Positions 1 to 7,779 of a DNA stretch of 20,682 bases are shown one piece after another. Positions within the stretch are counted from its first letter, which is position 1, and every line of letters starts with the position of its first letter. Origin of the DNA: a virus; the IMG/VR virus record IMGVR_UViG_3300001683_000154, positions 2,917-23,598 of that record; one strand, written 5' to 3'. The notes beneath the pieces were generated by a model. The model was not told the DNA's origin. It made no database searches and saw nothing but the letters and a program-made list of their open reading frames with translations. The translations under genes and the position numbers were made by a program.

Positions 1-50
1 GGGTAGACGGTTCTGTATTATATCTTCGTAACGATGGAACTGAAGCTTAA
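1..50 (+). CDS. C-terminal end of an upstream gene (partial)
   Basis: The frame beginning at base 3 is open and reads VDGSVLYLRNDGTEA, then stops with TAA at 48-50, two bases before the next start codon. Only 15 residues are visible. The next genes look structural and all run the same way, so this is probably the end of another virion protein gene. The fragment is too short to assign, and it could be a chance open frame. Confidence 0.45.
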   Translation, partial: VDGSVLYLRNDGTEA

Positions 51-52
51 TT

Positions 53-553
53 ATGTTAGAATTAGTAAAAATTTGTTCTCAGTATATGAGTGGAAAAGTT
101 CAGGGACTTGAACCATATGTTTTTGGACATATACTACTAGCATATAAACTAGACGAGGTCTCTGGATCTACCTTCGTTGATGATATGATTTCAACTGGGA
201 ATTCTTCTGTATTGTGGTCTGAGTTAGATGTTGTATACTCCGCATGTGCGATAAATCCACCAGACTGTGCATGTGGCACGGTAGAAGATTTTATTCGTAA
301 TGTTACAGCCCTATTAGACCTTCATTCTAAACCGTTTGTTACTCGACTAAACTCAAACTACTCATTAGAAGAAATTTCAAATGACTCTGATAAGTCTGAA
401 GTAACGTTTATGTATGGTAGGTTAGAAGGCAACCTTGATGAGTTTTTAGCATTCGCTTCAATTGGATCTGAGTGGTGGAGTGCTCATATTGGAATTTTTC
501 CTACTGTTAATTTAGACAATAAGTTATTAGTAAGGTTGGTTAATAATGCCTGA
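53..553 (+). CDS. Hypothetical protein, possibly tail- or baseplate-associated
   Basis: A 166-residue protein that I do not recognise. It is acidic, with no signal peptide or clear membrane segment, and is rich in short hydrophobic stretches typical of a globular fold. Cysteines cluster at about residues 65-74 (SACAINPPDCACG), which is unusual for a cytoplasmic phage protein and could bind metal, though no standard zinc motif is clear. It starts two bases after the preceding stop, and its last codons overlap the next start (ATG at 546), so the genes are translationally coupled. Its place ahead of several tail-like genes and the T4-type head genes suggests a virion role. That is inference from position only. 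Confidence 0.6.
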   Translation: MLELVKICSQYMSGKVQGLEPYVFGHILLAYKLDEVSGSTFVDDMISTGNSSVLWSELDVVYSACAINPPDCACGTVEDFIRNVTALLDLHSKPFVTRLNSNYSLEEISNDSDKSEVTFMYGRLEGNLDEFLAFASIGSEWWSAHIGIFPTVNLDNKLLVRLVNNA

Positions 554-794
554 TTACACTGATACATTTATATGGTCTGATACTACGGGTCTTGTGACTG
601 TAAATATTCACGAAGTAAGAGATTACTATCTCACGGACGATTTTAAGTATTCCATCGATCCTATTGATGGAGCATACTTATTAGAGGGTTGTTGCGCTGC
701 AGATATTAGACATCTAAGACCTACTTCAACAGATCCACTTAATTTAAATATTGCGCTATCTAGATCTAGATATAGTGAAATGAGGAGAATCTAA
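546..794 (+). CDS. Small hypothetical protein
   Basis: An 82-residue protein of unknown function. The start ATG lies inside the end of the preceding gene (8-base overlap) and the stop TAA shares one base with the next start (TAATG), so it sits in a tightly coupled series. The sequence is rich in Asp and Tyr, with an internal Cys pair (GCC near residue 49). No membrane segment or known motif is seen. The overlaps and uninterrupted frame argue that it is real. A small structural or tail accessory protein is possible. Confidence 0.55.
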   Translation: MPDYTDTFIWSDTTGLVTVNIHEVRDYYLTDDFKYSIDPIDGAYLLEGCCAADIRHLRPTSTDPLNLNIALSRSRYSEMRRI

Positions 795-1150
795 TGGTAT
801 GGCCAACACCACGTCGCACGTGGACAACAGTGTTTGGTACTTCACGTGCAACTTCACGTGGTACTTCAAACATCACGACAATAAATACAACATGGGATAA
901 AGCGACTGCGGGTGATATTGCAATCATTAATTCGACTACTTCAGAGGTAGAGGGATACGATTTTGATGGCGCCAGAACTGTTAATATAGATGGCACTGAA
1001 GTGAATGATGTCTATATAGACGGAACACTTATTTGGAGCAAATCCGCAGGCACGACTAGTTGGGAGACAACGGCCGCAACCTCTTGGACAACCTCTTACA
1101 CAACGTCGTGGACAACTTACTTTAACACGACCCGAACCACCTCAGCATAG
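794..1150 (+). CDS. Repeat-bearing structural/tail protein with TSxx tetrapeptides
   Basis: A 118-residue protein preceded by a strong GAGGAG ribosome binding site at 782-787. Both ends are built from four-residue repeats starting Thr-Ser or Thr-Thr: near residues 16-33 (GTSRATSRGTSNITTINTTW) and near residues 87-118, where TSW, TSY and TTR units recur. Between them lies a small domain of about 50 residues with alternating beta pattern, including VNIDGTEVNDVYIDGTLIW, of the kind seen in phage structural and adhesin proteins. The DNA repeats too (ACTTCACGTG occurs twice near 838-860). The low-complexity Thr/Ser/Trp/Arg runs suggest a fibrous or surface-exposed segment, perhaps a tail fibre or receptor-contact part. 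Its exact role is not established. Confidence 0.6.
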   Translation: MVWPTPRRTWTTVFGTSRATSRGTSNITTINTTWDKATAGDIAIINSTTSEVEGYDFDGARTVNIDGTEVNDVYIDGTLIWSKSAGTTSWETTAATSWTTSYTTSWTTYFNTTRTTSA

Positions 1151-1159
1151 AGATACTAT

Positions 1160-2077
1160 ATGTCAAAGATTAATTTTTTATCCACGGACAATGTAGACTT
1201 ACTTAATTCTAGGTTCTCCAGAGAACTACAATTTGGTAGACCACAATCAGAAGGTATTAATGCCATAAATCTTAGGGTTCTGGCATCTGATTGTAAATCT
1301 GTTTCTATTGGTAATGTGTTATATGACTTCCTAAGTAATAATACAGAGCATACTATTACCATTGATTATGTGATGGTTCAAAATGAACTAAACAATCCAG
1401 AACACGATGCCAATAAGACTATGCTTGAGGGTATGTTTGGTATAACAATAGATGTTATAAACTACTCGTCATTGGATGTAGCAGACCATCTTAAAGATTT
1501 ACCAGATACTGGCGCAATGGCGCATAACTCTGTTGGGTCTATGAGTGCAATTATTCCAACCGTTATTTCTACACTTCCAACTCACACACAAGGTAAAATT
1601 GAACTTCTTGTAACGGGTAGGAAGAACAAATCCCATACAATAGATTTAGATTACATTAGAACTTATCATTCTGATATATTTGAATATTTTTATAATTATC
1701 ATGTGGCTCGAGATTATTCTACATTGTTTAATATTAGACCTATCCTTGATGATTATGATGCGCATATGGACGAATATCTCAATTCACATCTATACATATC
1801 TGAAGTTGGTTCGGCACTACACAGAGCTATTGGAGTTGCGTTTTCTCCAGAAGTATCAGAACATTTTTCTGCATTAGATTTTCTTCCAGTATTACTTGAC
1901 CCGTTTACATTAGTTGTACATGGTGAATCAGTAACACAGGCATTGGTTGATTCTTACTCTACTGAGGATATCCAACATATTATTGATTGGGAAGCAGAGA
2001 ATTCTAGATCATTCTTTGTAGATTCAGAATATTCAAGACTTATAAATATGAATGTAACTTTAACTTCAATGGTATAA
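1160..2077 (+). CDS. Hypothetical protein, probable virion/tail component
   Basis: A 305-residue soluble protein that I cannot assign. It starts with ATG nine bases after the preceding stop. It contains a Gly/Ser/Pro-containing central stretch (about residues 113-142) and an acidic C-terminal third rich in Tyr, Asp and Glu. There is no signal peptide, obvious membrane span or catalytic motif. Its place directly after the repeat-bearing protein and ahead of the oxygenase genes makes a tail or baseplate part plausible. It could equally be a non-structural accessory protein. A T4-type late promoter element lies within its last codons. Confidence 0.55.
   Translation: MSKINFLSTDNVDLLNSRFSRELQFGRPQSEGINAINLRVLASDCKSVSIGNVLYDFLSNNTEHTITIDYVMVQNELNNPEHDANKTMLEGMFGITIDVINYSSLDVADHLKDLPDTGAMAHNSVGSMSAIIPTVISTLPTHTQGKIELLVTGRKNKSHTIDLDYIRTYHSDIFEYFYNYHVARDYSTLFNIRPILDDYDAHMDEYLNSHLYISEVGSALHRAIGVAFSPEVSEHFSALDFLPVLLDPFTLVVHGESVTQALVDSYSTEDIQHIIDWEAENSRSFFVDSEYSRLINMNVTLTSMV
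2041..2048 (+). promoter_or_regulatory. T4-type late promoter element (TATAAATA)
   Basis: An exact TATAAATA octamer, the -10 element read by RNA polymerase carrying the gp55 late sigma factor, lies 33 bases upstream of the first oxygenase gene (ATG at 2081). Its position at the end of a gene, just ahead of a new functional group, fits a late promoter. AT-rich sequence makes chance matches common, so confidence is moderate. Confidence 0.5.
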
Positions 2078-2080
2078 ATT

Positions 2081-2938
2081 ATGTACAGCAAGGGTGGGCA
2101 GTTCTATGATTATGAAGTTCCAACTAATCCTATCTGGGATATTAATAAGGTAGACCTTAATTGGAAGAAAGTAAATAACCTTATAGAGTTCTCAACCAAG
2201 AATTCTCGTATACTCCCCGATGAGCATCAAGCTTTCGACTTAAACACACACCCACACTCTATTATTATAGTCGACGACTTAATATGTCCAGATGCCCTTG
2301 AAGCCCTAAGGAATGAATACCATAAGATTCATGGCGAATACTCAGCCACATTCAACATCCGTAACAATTCCGTAACACCCTCAAAATACAAAAAAATTGT
2401 ACACACTTCAAAATCAAAAGATTCCTCTGGTTTAGGTATTCATGACGCATTGCAATGTGTCACGGAACAAGTTTGGGATTATGGTAAGAATATTTTATTA
2501 AAAAATGGATATGAAGGTATTCATCATATAGACTCTTGGATTAATAAAGGGAAACTGAAAGGATCTGCAAAGGGTATGTATCATTTCATGCACTATGATT
2601 GTGACGAATACCTTGAGTTCTCAAAAGACTTATTCAGATTTCCAGCATGTGCTGCTGTACTATTCCTCAAGGTAGAAGAAAACTCTCACAAAACATACTT
2701 CCCAGATTTTGACCAATCAATAACACCAAAGACAGGAAGAGTTGTATTTTTTGATGCTAGATATCTTCATGGAGTTTTTCTAAATAAACTTCAAAAACTT
2801 GAAGACGAAAGAATTGTAATGGTGTCAAATTTATGGGACTACCCAACAAGATCAGAACAAATTGAAACTACTCATGGAGTTACTGGGTTCACTAGAGGAT
2901 TAAAAGATGGAATTGAATATACAAAAGAAAACCCTTAA
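2081..2938 (+). CDS. 2OG-Fe(II) oxygenase-like protein (1 of 4)
   Basis: A 285-residue protein with the signature of Fe(II)/2-oxoglutarate-dependent oxygenases on a double-stranded beta-helix. The likely iron-binding facial triad is H171-x-D173 (in MHYDCDEY) and H230 (in DARYLHGV), and R244 (in DERIVMVSNLW) is the expected 2OG-binding arginine. The spacing between H-x-D and the distal His (about 57 residues) fits the family. The first 100 residues are an N-terminal extension. These enzymes couple 2OG decarboxylation to hydroxylation of protein, sugar, nucleic acid or lipid substrates; the substrate cannot be read here. It is the first of four such genes in a row, and the next gene starts inside its last 32 bases. 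Confidence 0.72.
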   Translation: MYSKGGQFYDYEVPTNPIWDINKVDLNWKKVNNLIEFSTKNSRILPDEHQAFDLNTHPHSIIIVDDLICPDALEALRNEYHKIHGEYSATFNIRNNSVTPSKYKKIVHTSKSKDSSGLGIHDALQCVTEQVWDYGKNILLKNGYEGIHHIDSWINKGKLKGSAKGMYHFMHYDCDEYLEFSKDLFRFPACAAVLFLKVEENSHKTYFPDFDQSITPKTGRVVFFDARYLHGVFLNKLQKLEDERIVMVSNLWDYPTRSEQIETTHGVTGFTRGLKDGIEYTKENP

Positions 2939-3533
2939 TACATTAGGGTCAGAGCGGGCAGTATATATTATAGATGGACTATTCAATGAAGATGAAGTCT
3001 CAGCTTTATTTGATAGTGCAATGAAGTCGACATATACACTCAACGCCGAATGGGCTACAAACAATACGGATAAAGTAAAATTTATTTCTGGAAGAGATAA
3101 CCTCGAATTTCAAGGTTCCACAACATTCTCTAAATTTAAAGATGCAGCTTTAAAAACGTTCGGTAGGTTTAATCTTCAGCTTAAACCATATGATGTTTCT
3201 GTGAACTGTACTAATCCAGGAGATACTCCATACGAACATAGGGATGGGTTTTGTAAGGATGTTTTAGATTTAACTTTTATACTCTATATAAATACTACAT
3301 GGGATAGAAACTGGGGTGGTGAAACAGTTTATTATACAGATTCTGGAGAAGTTGCATTTTCTGTATTACCAAAACCTGGAAGACTAGTGATTCATGAGTG
3401 CATATTAAACCACGCATCACGAGCCCCTTCTATAGATATGCTTGCAGGACAACCACACAGATTTACTCTGGCCGCGAAGTGTACGAACAATATGAAATAT
3501 TATAATTTTAAATGCGAAGGTGATTGTGTATAA
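2907..3533 (+). CDS. 2OG-Fe(II) oxygenase, prolyl-hydroxylase-like (2 of 4)
   Basis: A 208-residue protein resembling the prolyl-4-hydroxylase/PiuC-like branch of the 2OG-Fe(II) superfamily. The iron ligands are H111-R-D113 in the segment EHRDGF, and a distal His in NHASRAPS (H169). R185 in HRFTLAAK is the likely 2OG anchor. The motif LYINTTWDRNWGGET between them is characteristic: a strand followed by W-x-x-x-x-GGE. The chosen ATG at 2907 lies inside the previous gene but has an AGAGGA ribosome binding site just upstream, so the 32-base overlap is probably genuine. Such genes are frequent in marine T4-like phages, but their substrates are largely unknown. The superfamily call is solid; the target is not known. 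Confidence 0.85.
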   Translation: MELNIQKKTLNTLGSERAVYIIDGLFNEDEVSALFDSAMKSTYTLNAEWATNNTDKVKFISGRDNLEFQGSTTFSKFKDAALKTFGRFNLQLKPYDVSVNCTNPGDTPYEHRDGFCKDVLDLTFILYINTTWDRNWGGETVYYTDSGEVAFSVLPKPGRLVIHECILNHASRAPSIDMLAGQPHRFTLAAKCTNNMKYYNFKCEGDCV

Positions 3534-3534
3534 C

Positions 3535-4145
3535 ATGTTAAATAATAGATTCTCCGTACCAATATGGATTAATTCCGTCGATGAAAAATATCACAGATAC
3601 TTCAAATACCTATCAGAATATGTCCTCTTTCTGAAGGATAAGGATACTGAAAATTCTAGTCACGACAGATTGCAACATAATCGATCTGGTCTATATACAA
3701 CATATCACTCAAAAAAACAAAATAAACTACTTGTTGACAAAGAATGTGAATATCTTAGAGAAATTATAACAGAACAAGTTCATGAATATTTTAAGTCTAT
3801 GGATTTTGATTTTGATAAAAATAAGTTTTCTATTGTATCATTATTCGCTAATGTCATAAGTAAAGGTGGTTATCACTCCAACCACATCCACGAACAGACA
3901 CCGTTCGCTGAGAAGATTCTTCACCTCTATATGTATTGTCCCCAATGGTACAACAGACATCCTGTATACCAATTACAACTTTTCATAAAAACGGTCCTAC
4001 ACAATTCGAACAAGCTATTAAACTTCCACCAAAGGTTGGAGATGTGGTTATGTTCCCTGCATATGTTTTCCATGAAGTAACACCATCTGCCGTAGATGAA
4101 GATAGAATATCTGTTGGATTTAATATTCAAATTGAAGCTAAATGA
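3535..4145 (+). pseudogene. 2OG-Fe(II) oxygenase (3 of 4), interrupted by two +1 frameshifts
   Basis: The first part reads from ATG 3535 in one frame through GGYHSNHIHEQTPF (likely iron ligands in the HxxHIHE segment). That frame then loses similarity. A second frame continues with FFTSICIVPNGTTDILYTNY (about 3917-3982), and a third continues with HKNGPTQFEQ, PPKVGDVVMFPAYVFHEVTP and RISVGFNI to the stop at 4145. Joined, these give about 202 residues with the full family pattern: N-terminal His motif, beta core, GD-(x)4-FPAYVFHEV distal His, and Arg. Each junction needs one base skipped, near 3913-3917 and in the T run at 3980-3983. Either the gene is truly broken, or the sequence has two single-base insertion errors. 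The stop overlaps the next start (ATGA). Confidence 0.65.
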
Positions 4146-4936
4146 GTATGAATAATATGTTTGTTGATACTCGCGGAATGTTAGAGGTATCTAAAGACTT
4201 AAAGGTTTCTGTTAAACAAGTTGACGGGGCTGATGTGTTAATAGTTGATAATTTTTTCGCTAATCCAGAAAGAATACTTAATTTCATAGACACAACACCT
4301 GCTCCAATATGGAAGGCTGGTGCTAACACACGCAACTTTATTGACTACTATGATTGTAGACATATAATGGGGCTTGCTTACTTTGATCCTGTTAAAGGTA
4401 CATGGCCAATGGAAATAGACAATACCCATGCAGTTTTAAAGTCTATGATAAAACACTTCTATAAAGTTGATGTTAAATATATGGAATCATATAGTCTGAT
4501 CTCTAATATATTTAAAAATCTTAAAGAAAATAAAGGCGGACCACGCCCACATCAAGATGGTGGGGAGGTTATGACTTCGGTAATATATATGAATAAGGAT
4601 GAAGATGGTGCGTCTGGTACATCATTCCACACATCTAAGTTTAACAATGTTGCCAATATAAACAACTTAACCTTCAATGAGCATAGAGCAATGAACGACT
4701 TCTATGCATTTCATAAGTTAAGTGAAGACGGTACAAATTATTATCTTGAAGATTATGATAAATATTGGGAAGAAGCGGACTATGTTGAATCAAAATTTAA
4801 CAGGTTAGTAGTATTTCGCGGTGATATATGGCATTCAGCTAAACATACAGGGTCACAATTTATGAATGAACCTAGGAAAAACTTTATAACATTTTTAGAT
4901 GTTATAAATTCAAAAAGAAAATATGACAAATTCTAA
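4142..4936 (+). CDS. 2OG-Fe(II) oxygenase-like protein, DUF6445-like (4 of 4)
   Basis: A 264-residue protein. The likely iron ligands are H137-Q-D139 (GPRPHQDGG) and H231 or H235 (GDIWHSAKHTG), with R245 (EPRKNFITFLD) as the candidate 2OG-binding arginine. The segment SVIYMNKDEDGASGTSFH after the first ligands is typical of the DUF6445-type oxygenases: a strand and then a Gly-rich turn. An insertion of roughly 50 residues sits between this strand and the distal His. It starts in an ATGA overlap with the preceding frameshifted oxygenase, so it is part of the same coupled series. The fold assignment is fairly good. The substrate is unknown, and it differs clearly from the other three copies, so this is not a simple tandem duplication. 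Confidence 0.7.
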   Translation: MSMNNMFVDTRGMLEVSKDLKVSVKQVDGADVLIVDNFFANPERILNFIDTTPAPIWKAGANTRNFIDYYDCRHIMGLAYFDPVKGTWPMEIDNTHAVLKSMIKHFYKVDVKYMESYSLISNIFKNLKENKGGPRPHQDGGEVMTSVIYMNKDEDGASGTSFHTSKFNNVANINNLTFNEHRAMNDFYAFHKLSEDGTNYYLEDYDKYWEEADYVESKFNRLVVFRGDIWHSAKHTGSQFMNEPRKNFITFLDVINSKRKYDKF

Positions 4937-6059
4937 AGCGATTATACATGTTATACATAAACATAAAGAGAAAGTAACTAATCGGTTTATAAAAGACCTT
5001 GAGAAAAAACACGGAGTCTCTTTTAGGTGGGAACACTTTTCCAACAAACCTACAGACTTTAAACTTACGGTTAATGTTTACGATCAAAAAGTTAAAGTAT
5101 ATAACGACTCTTTGTTATTAGTTTCAACTGGTGAGCCAATGTCTGTAAAGCTTGACGAACATTTTGAACGCCTTGATATTAAAGTAAATGATATATCTGA
5201 TATACAAGAACTTGAAGCCTTTTTAATTGAGGAGTGTGAAAAATTTGATATAGAATTATCTCATGATACTATGGCGGCAGAAGCACTTAATTTCAAATCA
5301 TTAAGTTATTCATTCTTTGCTGGTTCTATTTTTATTACACCACAATCAGATTATGCTTGGGCATCTTATATGATTGATGCCATAACGAATATAAGTGAAG
5401 AGGACAAAGTTTCAGAAGACTTGGATTTACCACCTTGGGATATTCTCGAGGATATAAATGATTCTGCTGTTGATAGTTTAACTTCTGTAGGTAATGCAAA
5501 TAATTATACAAATTACTTCAACAATCCCTCAGACAAGTATAAGTCCATAAGCCATAAAAAAATTCCTGATATTAAAGACCTTGTTATTCTACCCGGATCT
5601 AATATACTTAAGCAGCTTGTGGATCGTAATAAATTACTCGATCTAGCGCACGATGGGGCATATGCTAAACTTCATCCAGTTACATTAGATGAAGATATTG
5701 AACTAATTAAAGATATTTTTGGTAATAGGGTATTCGGTCCAGAGTATGGGTTATACGAACTATTTAATAAAGCTCAGACTATACACACAACATTCACTTC
5801 AGAGTCTGTGGTATATTCCGCGTTTAATAGAAAAGAACTACACTCGATTGCTGAGGATAACACCCACGTTCCCTCTTCATACAAAGGTTTAAATAATCAT
5901 ATATTTTGGATTAATGATATCGATAAAGCTGAAGAGTTTATTCAAACATTTTTTAAATCTGAGATATGTTGTCTATTTAGACCGGAAGACCGAAATGTTA
6001 AAGAAAAAATTAGAAGATATGTGGATTATATTAAATCTAAGGTAGATTATATTGTATAA
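4923..6059 (+). CDS. Unknown protein with GT-B glycosyltransferase-like C-terminal pattern
   Basis: A 378-residue soluble protein starting 14 bases inside the preceding oxygenase gene. The first 200 residues show nothing I recognise. The C-terminal half has a pattern seen in GT-B glycosyltransferases and capsule-polysaccharide transferases: KLHPVT at residues 249-254, a short strand FGPEYGLYELF near 271-281, then IHTTFTSESVVYSAF near 287-301, where the nucleotide-sugar phosphate-binding loop would be. An analogous role would be adding a sugar to a virion protein or surface glycan. The similarity is from memory of motif shape, not alignment, so the call is tentative. A late promoter lies over its stop codon. 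Confidence 0.45.
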   Translation: MTNSKAIIHVIHKHKEKVTNRFIKDLEKKHGVSFRWEHFSNKPTDFKLTVNVYDQKVKVYNDSLLLVSTGEPMSVKLDEHFERLDIKVNDISDIQELEAFLIEECEKFDIELSHDTMAAEALNFKSLSYSFFAGSIFITPQSDYAWASYMIDAITNISEEDKVSEDLDLPPWDILEDINDSAVDSLTSVGNANNYTNYFNNPSDKYKSISHKKIPDIKDLVILPGSNILKQLVDRNKLLDLAHDGAYAKLHPVTLDEDIELIKDIFGNRVFGPEYGLYELFNKAQTIHTTFTSESVVYSAFNRKELHSIAEDNTHVPSSYKGLNNHIFWINDIDKAEEFIQTFFKSEICCLFRPEDRNVKEKIRRYVDYIKSKVDYIV

Positions 6060-6062
6060 ATA
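6055..6062 (+). promoter_or_regulatory. T4-type late promoter element (TATAAATA)
   Basis: An exact TATAAATA lies over the stop of the preceding gene and 36 bases upstream of the first desaturase start at 6098. It is the only gap of note between the oxygenase series and the lipid cassette, so the desaturases, ACP and the downstream terminase genes probably form a late transcription unit starting here. Confidence 0.6.
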
Positions 6063-6097
6063 TAATAAGTCATAATTAACTATACTATAAGATTACT

Positions 6098-6976
6098 ATG
6101 AATTTTACATTATCAAACAACGCAAAAGTAAAAATACTTCAAGCATTTGTGTATATTGTGTCAATCTGCACAGTTGTATTTGCCTTTGACTTGACATTAT
6201 TCTTAGTTGCACTTGCACTTGGGTGGATTACATTTGGTATAGCTGGTTCAATTTGCCTACATAAACTATCATCACACCGGTCATTTGTTCCTAAGAATAA
6301 GTTAATTAAGTGGATCATCCTATGGTTTGGTACAATTGGATCACTCGGTTCAACTATATGTTGGGCAGCGGGTCACAGAGAACACCACGAACATTCAGAT
6401 TTAAAAACTGATCCACACAGACCTTTTGGTTCTCCGTTCCATAAATTTAAAATGTGGTTCTACTACTTCCCAACATGGGATATAAGCCCTGCAATTGTCG
6501 CAGATCTTCTTCGAGATAAAGACCACGTTTTCTTCCACAAACATTACTATAAGATTGTATTGTCTTATATCATATTCCTTGGTATCCTTAACCCAATCTA
6601 CATTGGGTACTTCTATGCTATTCCCGTACTCTACCTATTATTTGGTATTTCTTGGGCAACAGTTATAGCACATATACCACAACTCGGTTATAAATCATTT
6701 AGAACTTATAACTCGAGAGACTACACATATAATAGTCATATGTGGGGAATTATTCTTGCGGGTGAAGGTTATCACAATACTCACCACTCTAATCCTTGGC
6801 TTTGGAATACAGCTCTTTGCAAAGGTGAGTTTGATCTTACGGCACCAATAATTAAATTGATTGGTATTCCTAATGATATTCCTCCAAAACCTTTTGATGA
6901 ACCTCGTACAGGATTTGCTCTGGTTGAAGAGCTAAGGGTAGTTAAGTTTAATCTTGAGAATGGTGGTCACGAATGA
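6098..6976 (+). CDS. Membrane fatty-acid desaturase (DesC/acyl-CoA type)
   Basis: A 292-residue integral membrane desaturase. All three histidine boxes of the di-iron desaturase family are present and correctly ordered: H55-x4-H60 (HKLSSH), H93-x2-HH97 (HREHH) and H226-x2-HH230 (HNTHH). Hydrophobic pairs flank them at about residues 14-53, 69-90, 151-165 and 167-192, consistent with four membrane spans and His boxes on the cytoplasmic face. Family members insert a double bond, often delta-9, into acyl chains bound to CoA, ACP or membrane lipid, using O2 and two electrons. No cytochrome b5 or ferredoxin domain is fused, so electrons must come from the host. It starts a late unit and its stop overlaps the paralogue that follows. 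Lipid desaturases are known from marine T4-like cyanophages. Confidence 0.9.
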   Translation: MNFTLSNNAKVKILQAFVYIVSICTVVFAFDLTLFLVALALGWITFGIAGSICLHKLSSHRSFVPKNKLIKWIILWFGTIGSLGSTICWAAGHREHHEHSDLKTDPHRPFGSPFHKFKMWFYYFPTWDISPAIVADLLRDKDHVFFHKHYYKIVLSYIIFLGILNPIYIGYFYAIPVLYLLFGISWATVIAHIPQLGYKSFRTYNSRDYTYNSHMWGIILAGEGYHNTHHSNPWLWNTALCKGEFDLTAPIIKLIGIPNDIPPKPFDEPRTGFALVEELRVVKFNLENGGHE

Positions 6977-7779
6977 CACACTACCAATTAACAAAACTAT
7001 TCCAAGCTTTTAGTTGGGTAGGACTACTATCAGTATTTGCATTCTTCTTTGATTCTACCTTATTCCTCTTCTCGATATTAACAGGATGGTTATATTCTGG
7101 ATTTGGTCTTGGTATATGCCATCATAGATATGCAGCACATAAATCTGTTGAACCGAGGAATAGATTTATTAAGTTATTTTTATTGTTCATTGGAACTATA
7201 ATTACACACGGCTCTGTGATTGCTTGGACTATTACACATAGGTATCACCATAAGTATGTTGACGAAAAGAAAGATCCTACTAATCCTGCAGGGTCTGTTT
7301 GGCACAAGGTAAAGTGTTTCTTTTATCACTTTGAAAACTTAGAGGCAAACAACACGAATATAATGGTACTCGACCTTATTAGAGATAAAGACTTTCTATT
7401 CTTCCATAAGTATCATTTTCATATAGTCATCTCCTACATAGTTGCATTGGCATTAGTAAACCCTTTATATGTATTATATTTCTATTGTATTCCGATATGT
7501 TATGTAATTGGTACTTCAGGGTGGGTTACTACACTCAGTCACTCTCCAAGTACCTCTATATTCGGATATAGGAATTATAATTCTAAAGATTTGGCATATA
7601 ACTCGTTATTTTGGCAAATATATACAATGGGTGATGGGTATCATAATAATCATCATGCTTGTCCTTGGTTATCAGATATGGCAGTAACTAAATATGAATT
7701 TGATTTATGTGGTAAGATTTGTCAGATAATAGGTAAACCAAAAAAACAAGAACCCAGCTCCGTGGAGATAAGTAAATAA
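6973..7779 (+). CDS. Second membrane fatty-acid desaturase
   Basis: A 268-residue paralogue of the preceding desaturase, joined to it by an ATGA overlap. The histidine boxes are intact: H51-x4-H56 (HRYAAH, preceded by another His), H89-x2-HH93 (HRYHH) and H224-x2-HH228 (HNNHH). Four hydrophobic segments surround them. Shared blocks with its neighbour include a RDKD-x3-FFHK stretch before the third hydrophobic region and a YNS-(R/K)D motif before the third His box, showing common ancestry. The sequences have clearly diverged, so the two may differ in double-bond position or acyl carrier, or form a hetero-oligomer. Its stop shares a base with the ACP start (TAATG), so the two are coupled. Confidence 0.9.
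   Translation: MTHYQLTKLFQAFSWVGLLSVFAFFFDSTLFLFSILTGWLYSGFGLGICHHRYAAHKSVEPRNRFIKLFLLFIGTIITHGSVIAWTITHRYHHKYVDEKKDPTNPAGSVWHKVKCFFYHFENLEANNTNIMVLDLIRDKDFLFFHKYHFHIVISYIVALALVNPLYVLYFYCIPICYVIGTSGWVTTLSHSPSTSIFGYRNYNSKDLAYNSLFWQIYTMGDGYHNNHHACPWLSDMAVTKYEFDLCGKICQIIGKPKKQEPSSVEISK

Noticed and set aside
3287-3294. TATAAATA followed by CTA, a good match to the T4 late promoter
   Set aside because: It is deep inside the second oxygenase gene (Tyr-Ile-Asn-Thr codons), about 240 bases before the next start. It may be real, but chance is likely in AT-rich coding sequence.
3927-4130. Minus-strand 67-codon frame
   Set aside because: It is antisense to the frameshifted oxygenase, with no supporting signals.
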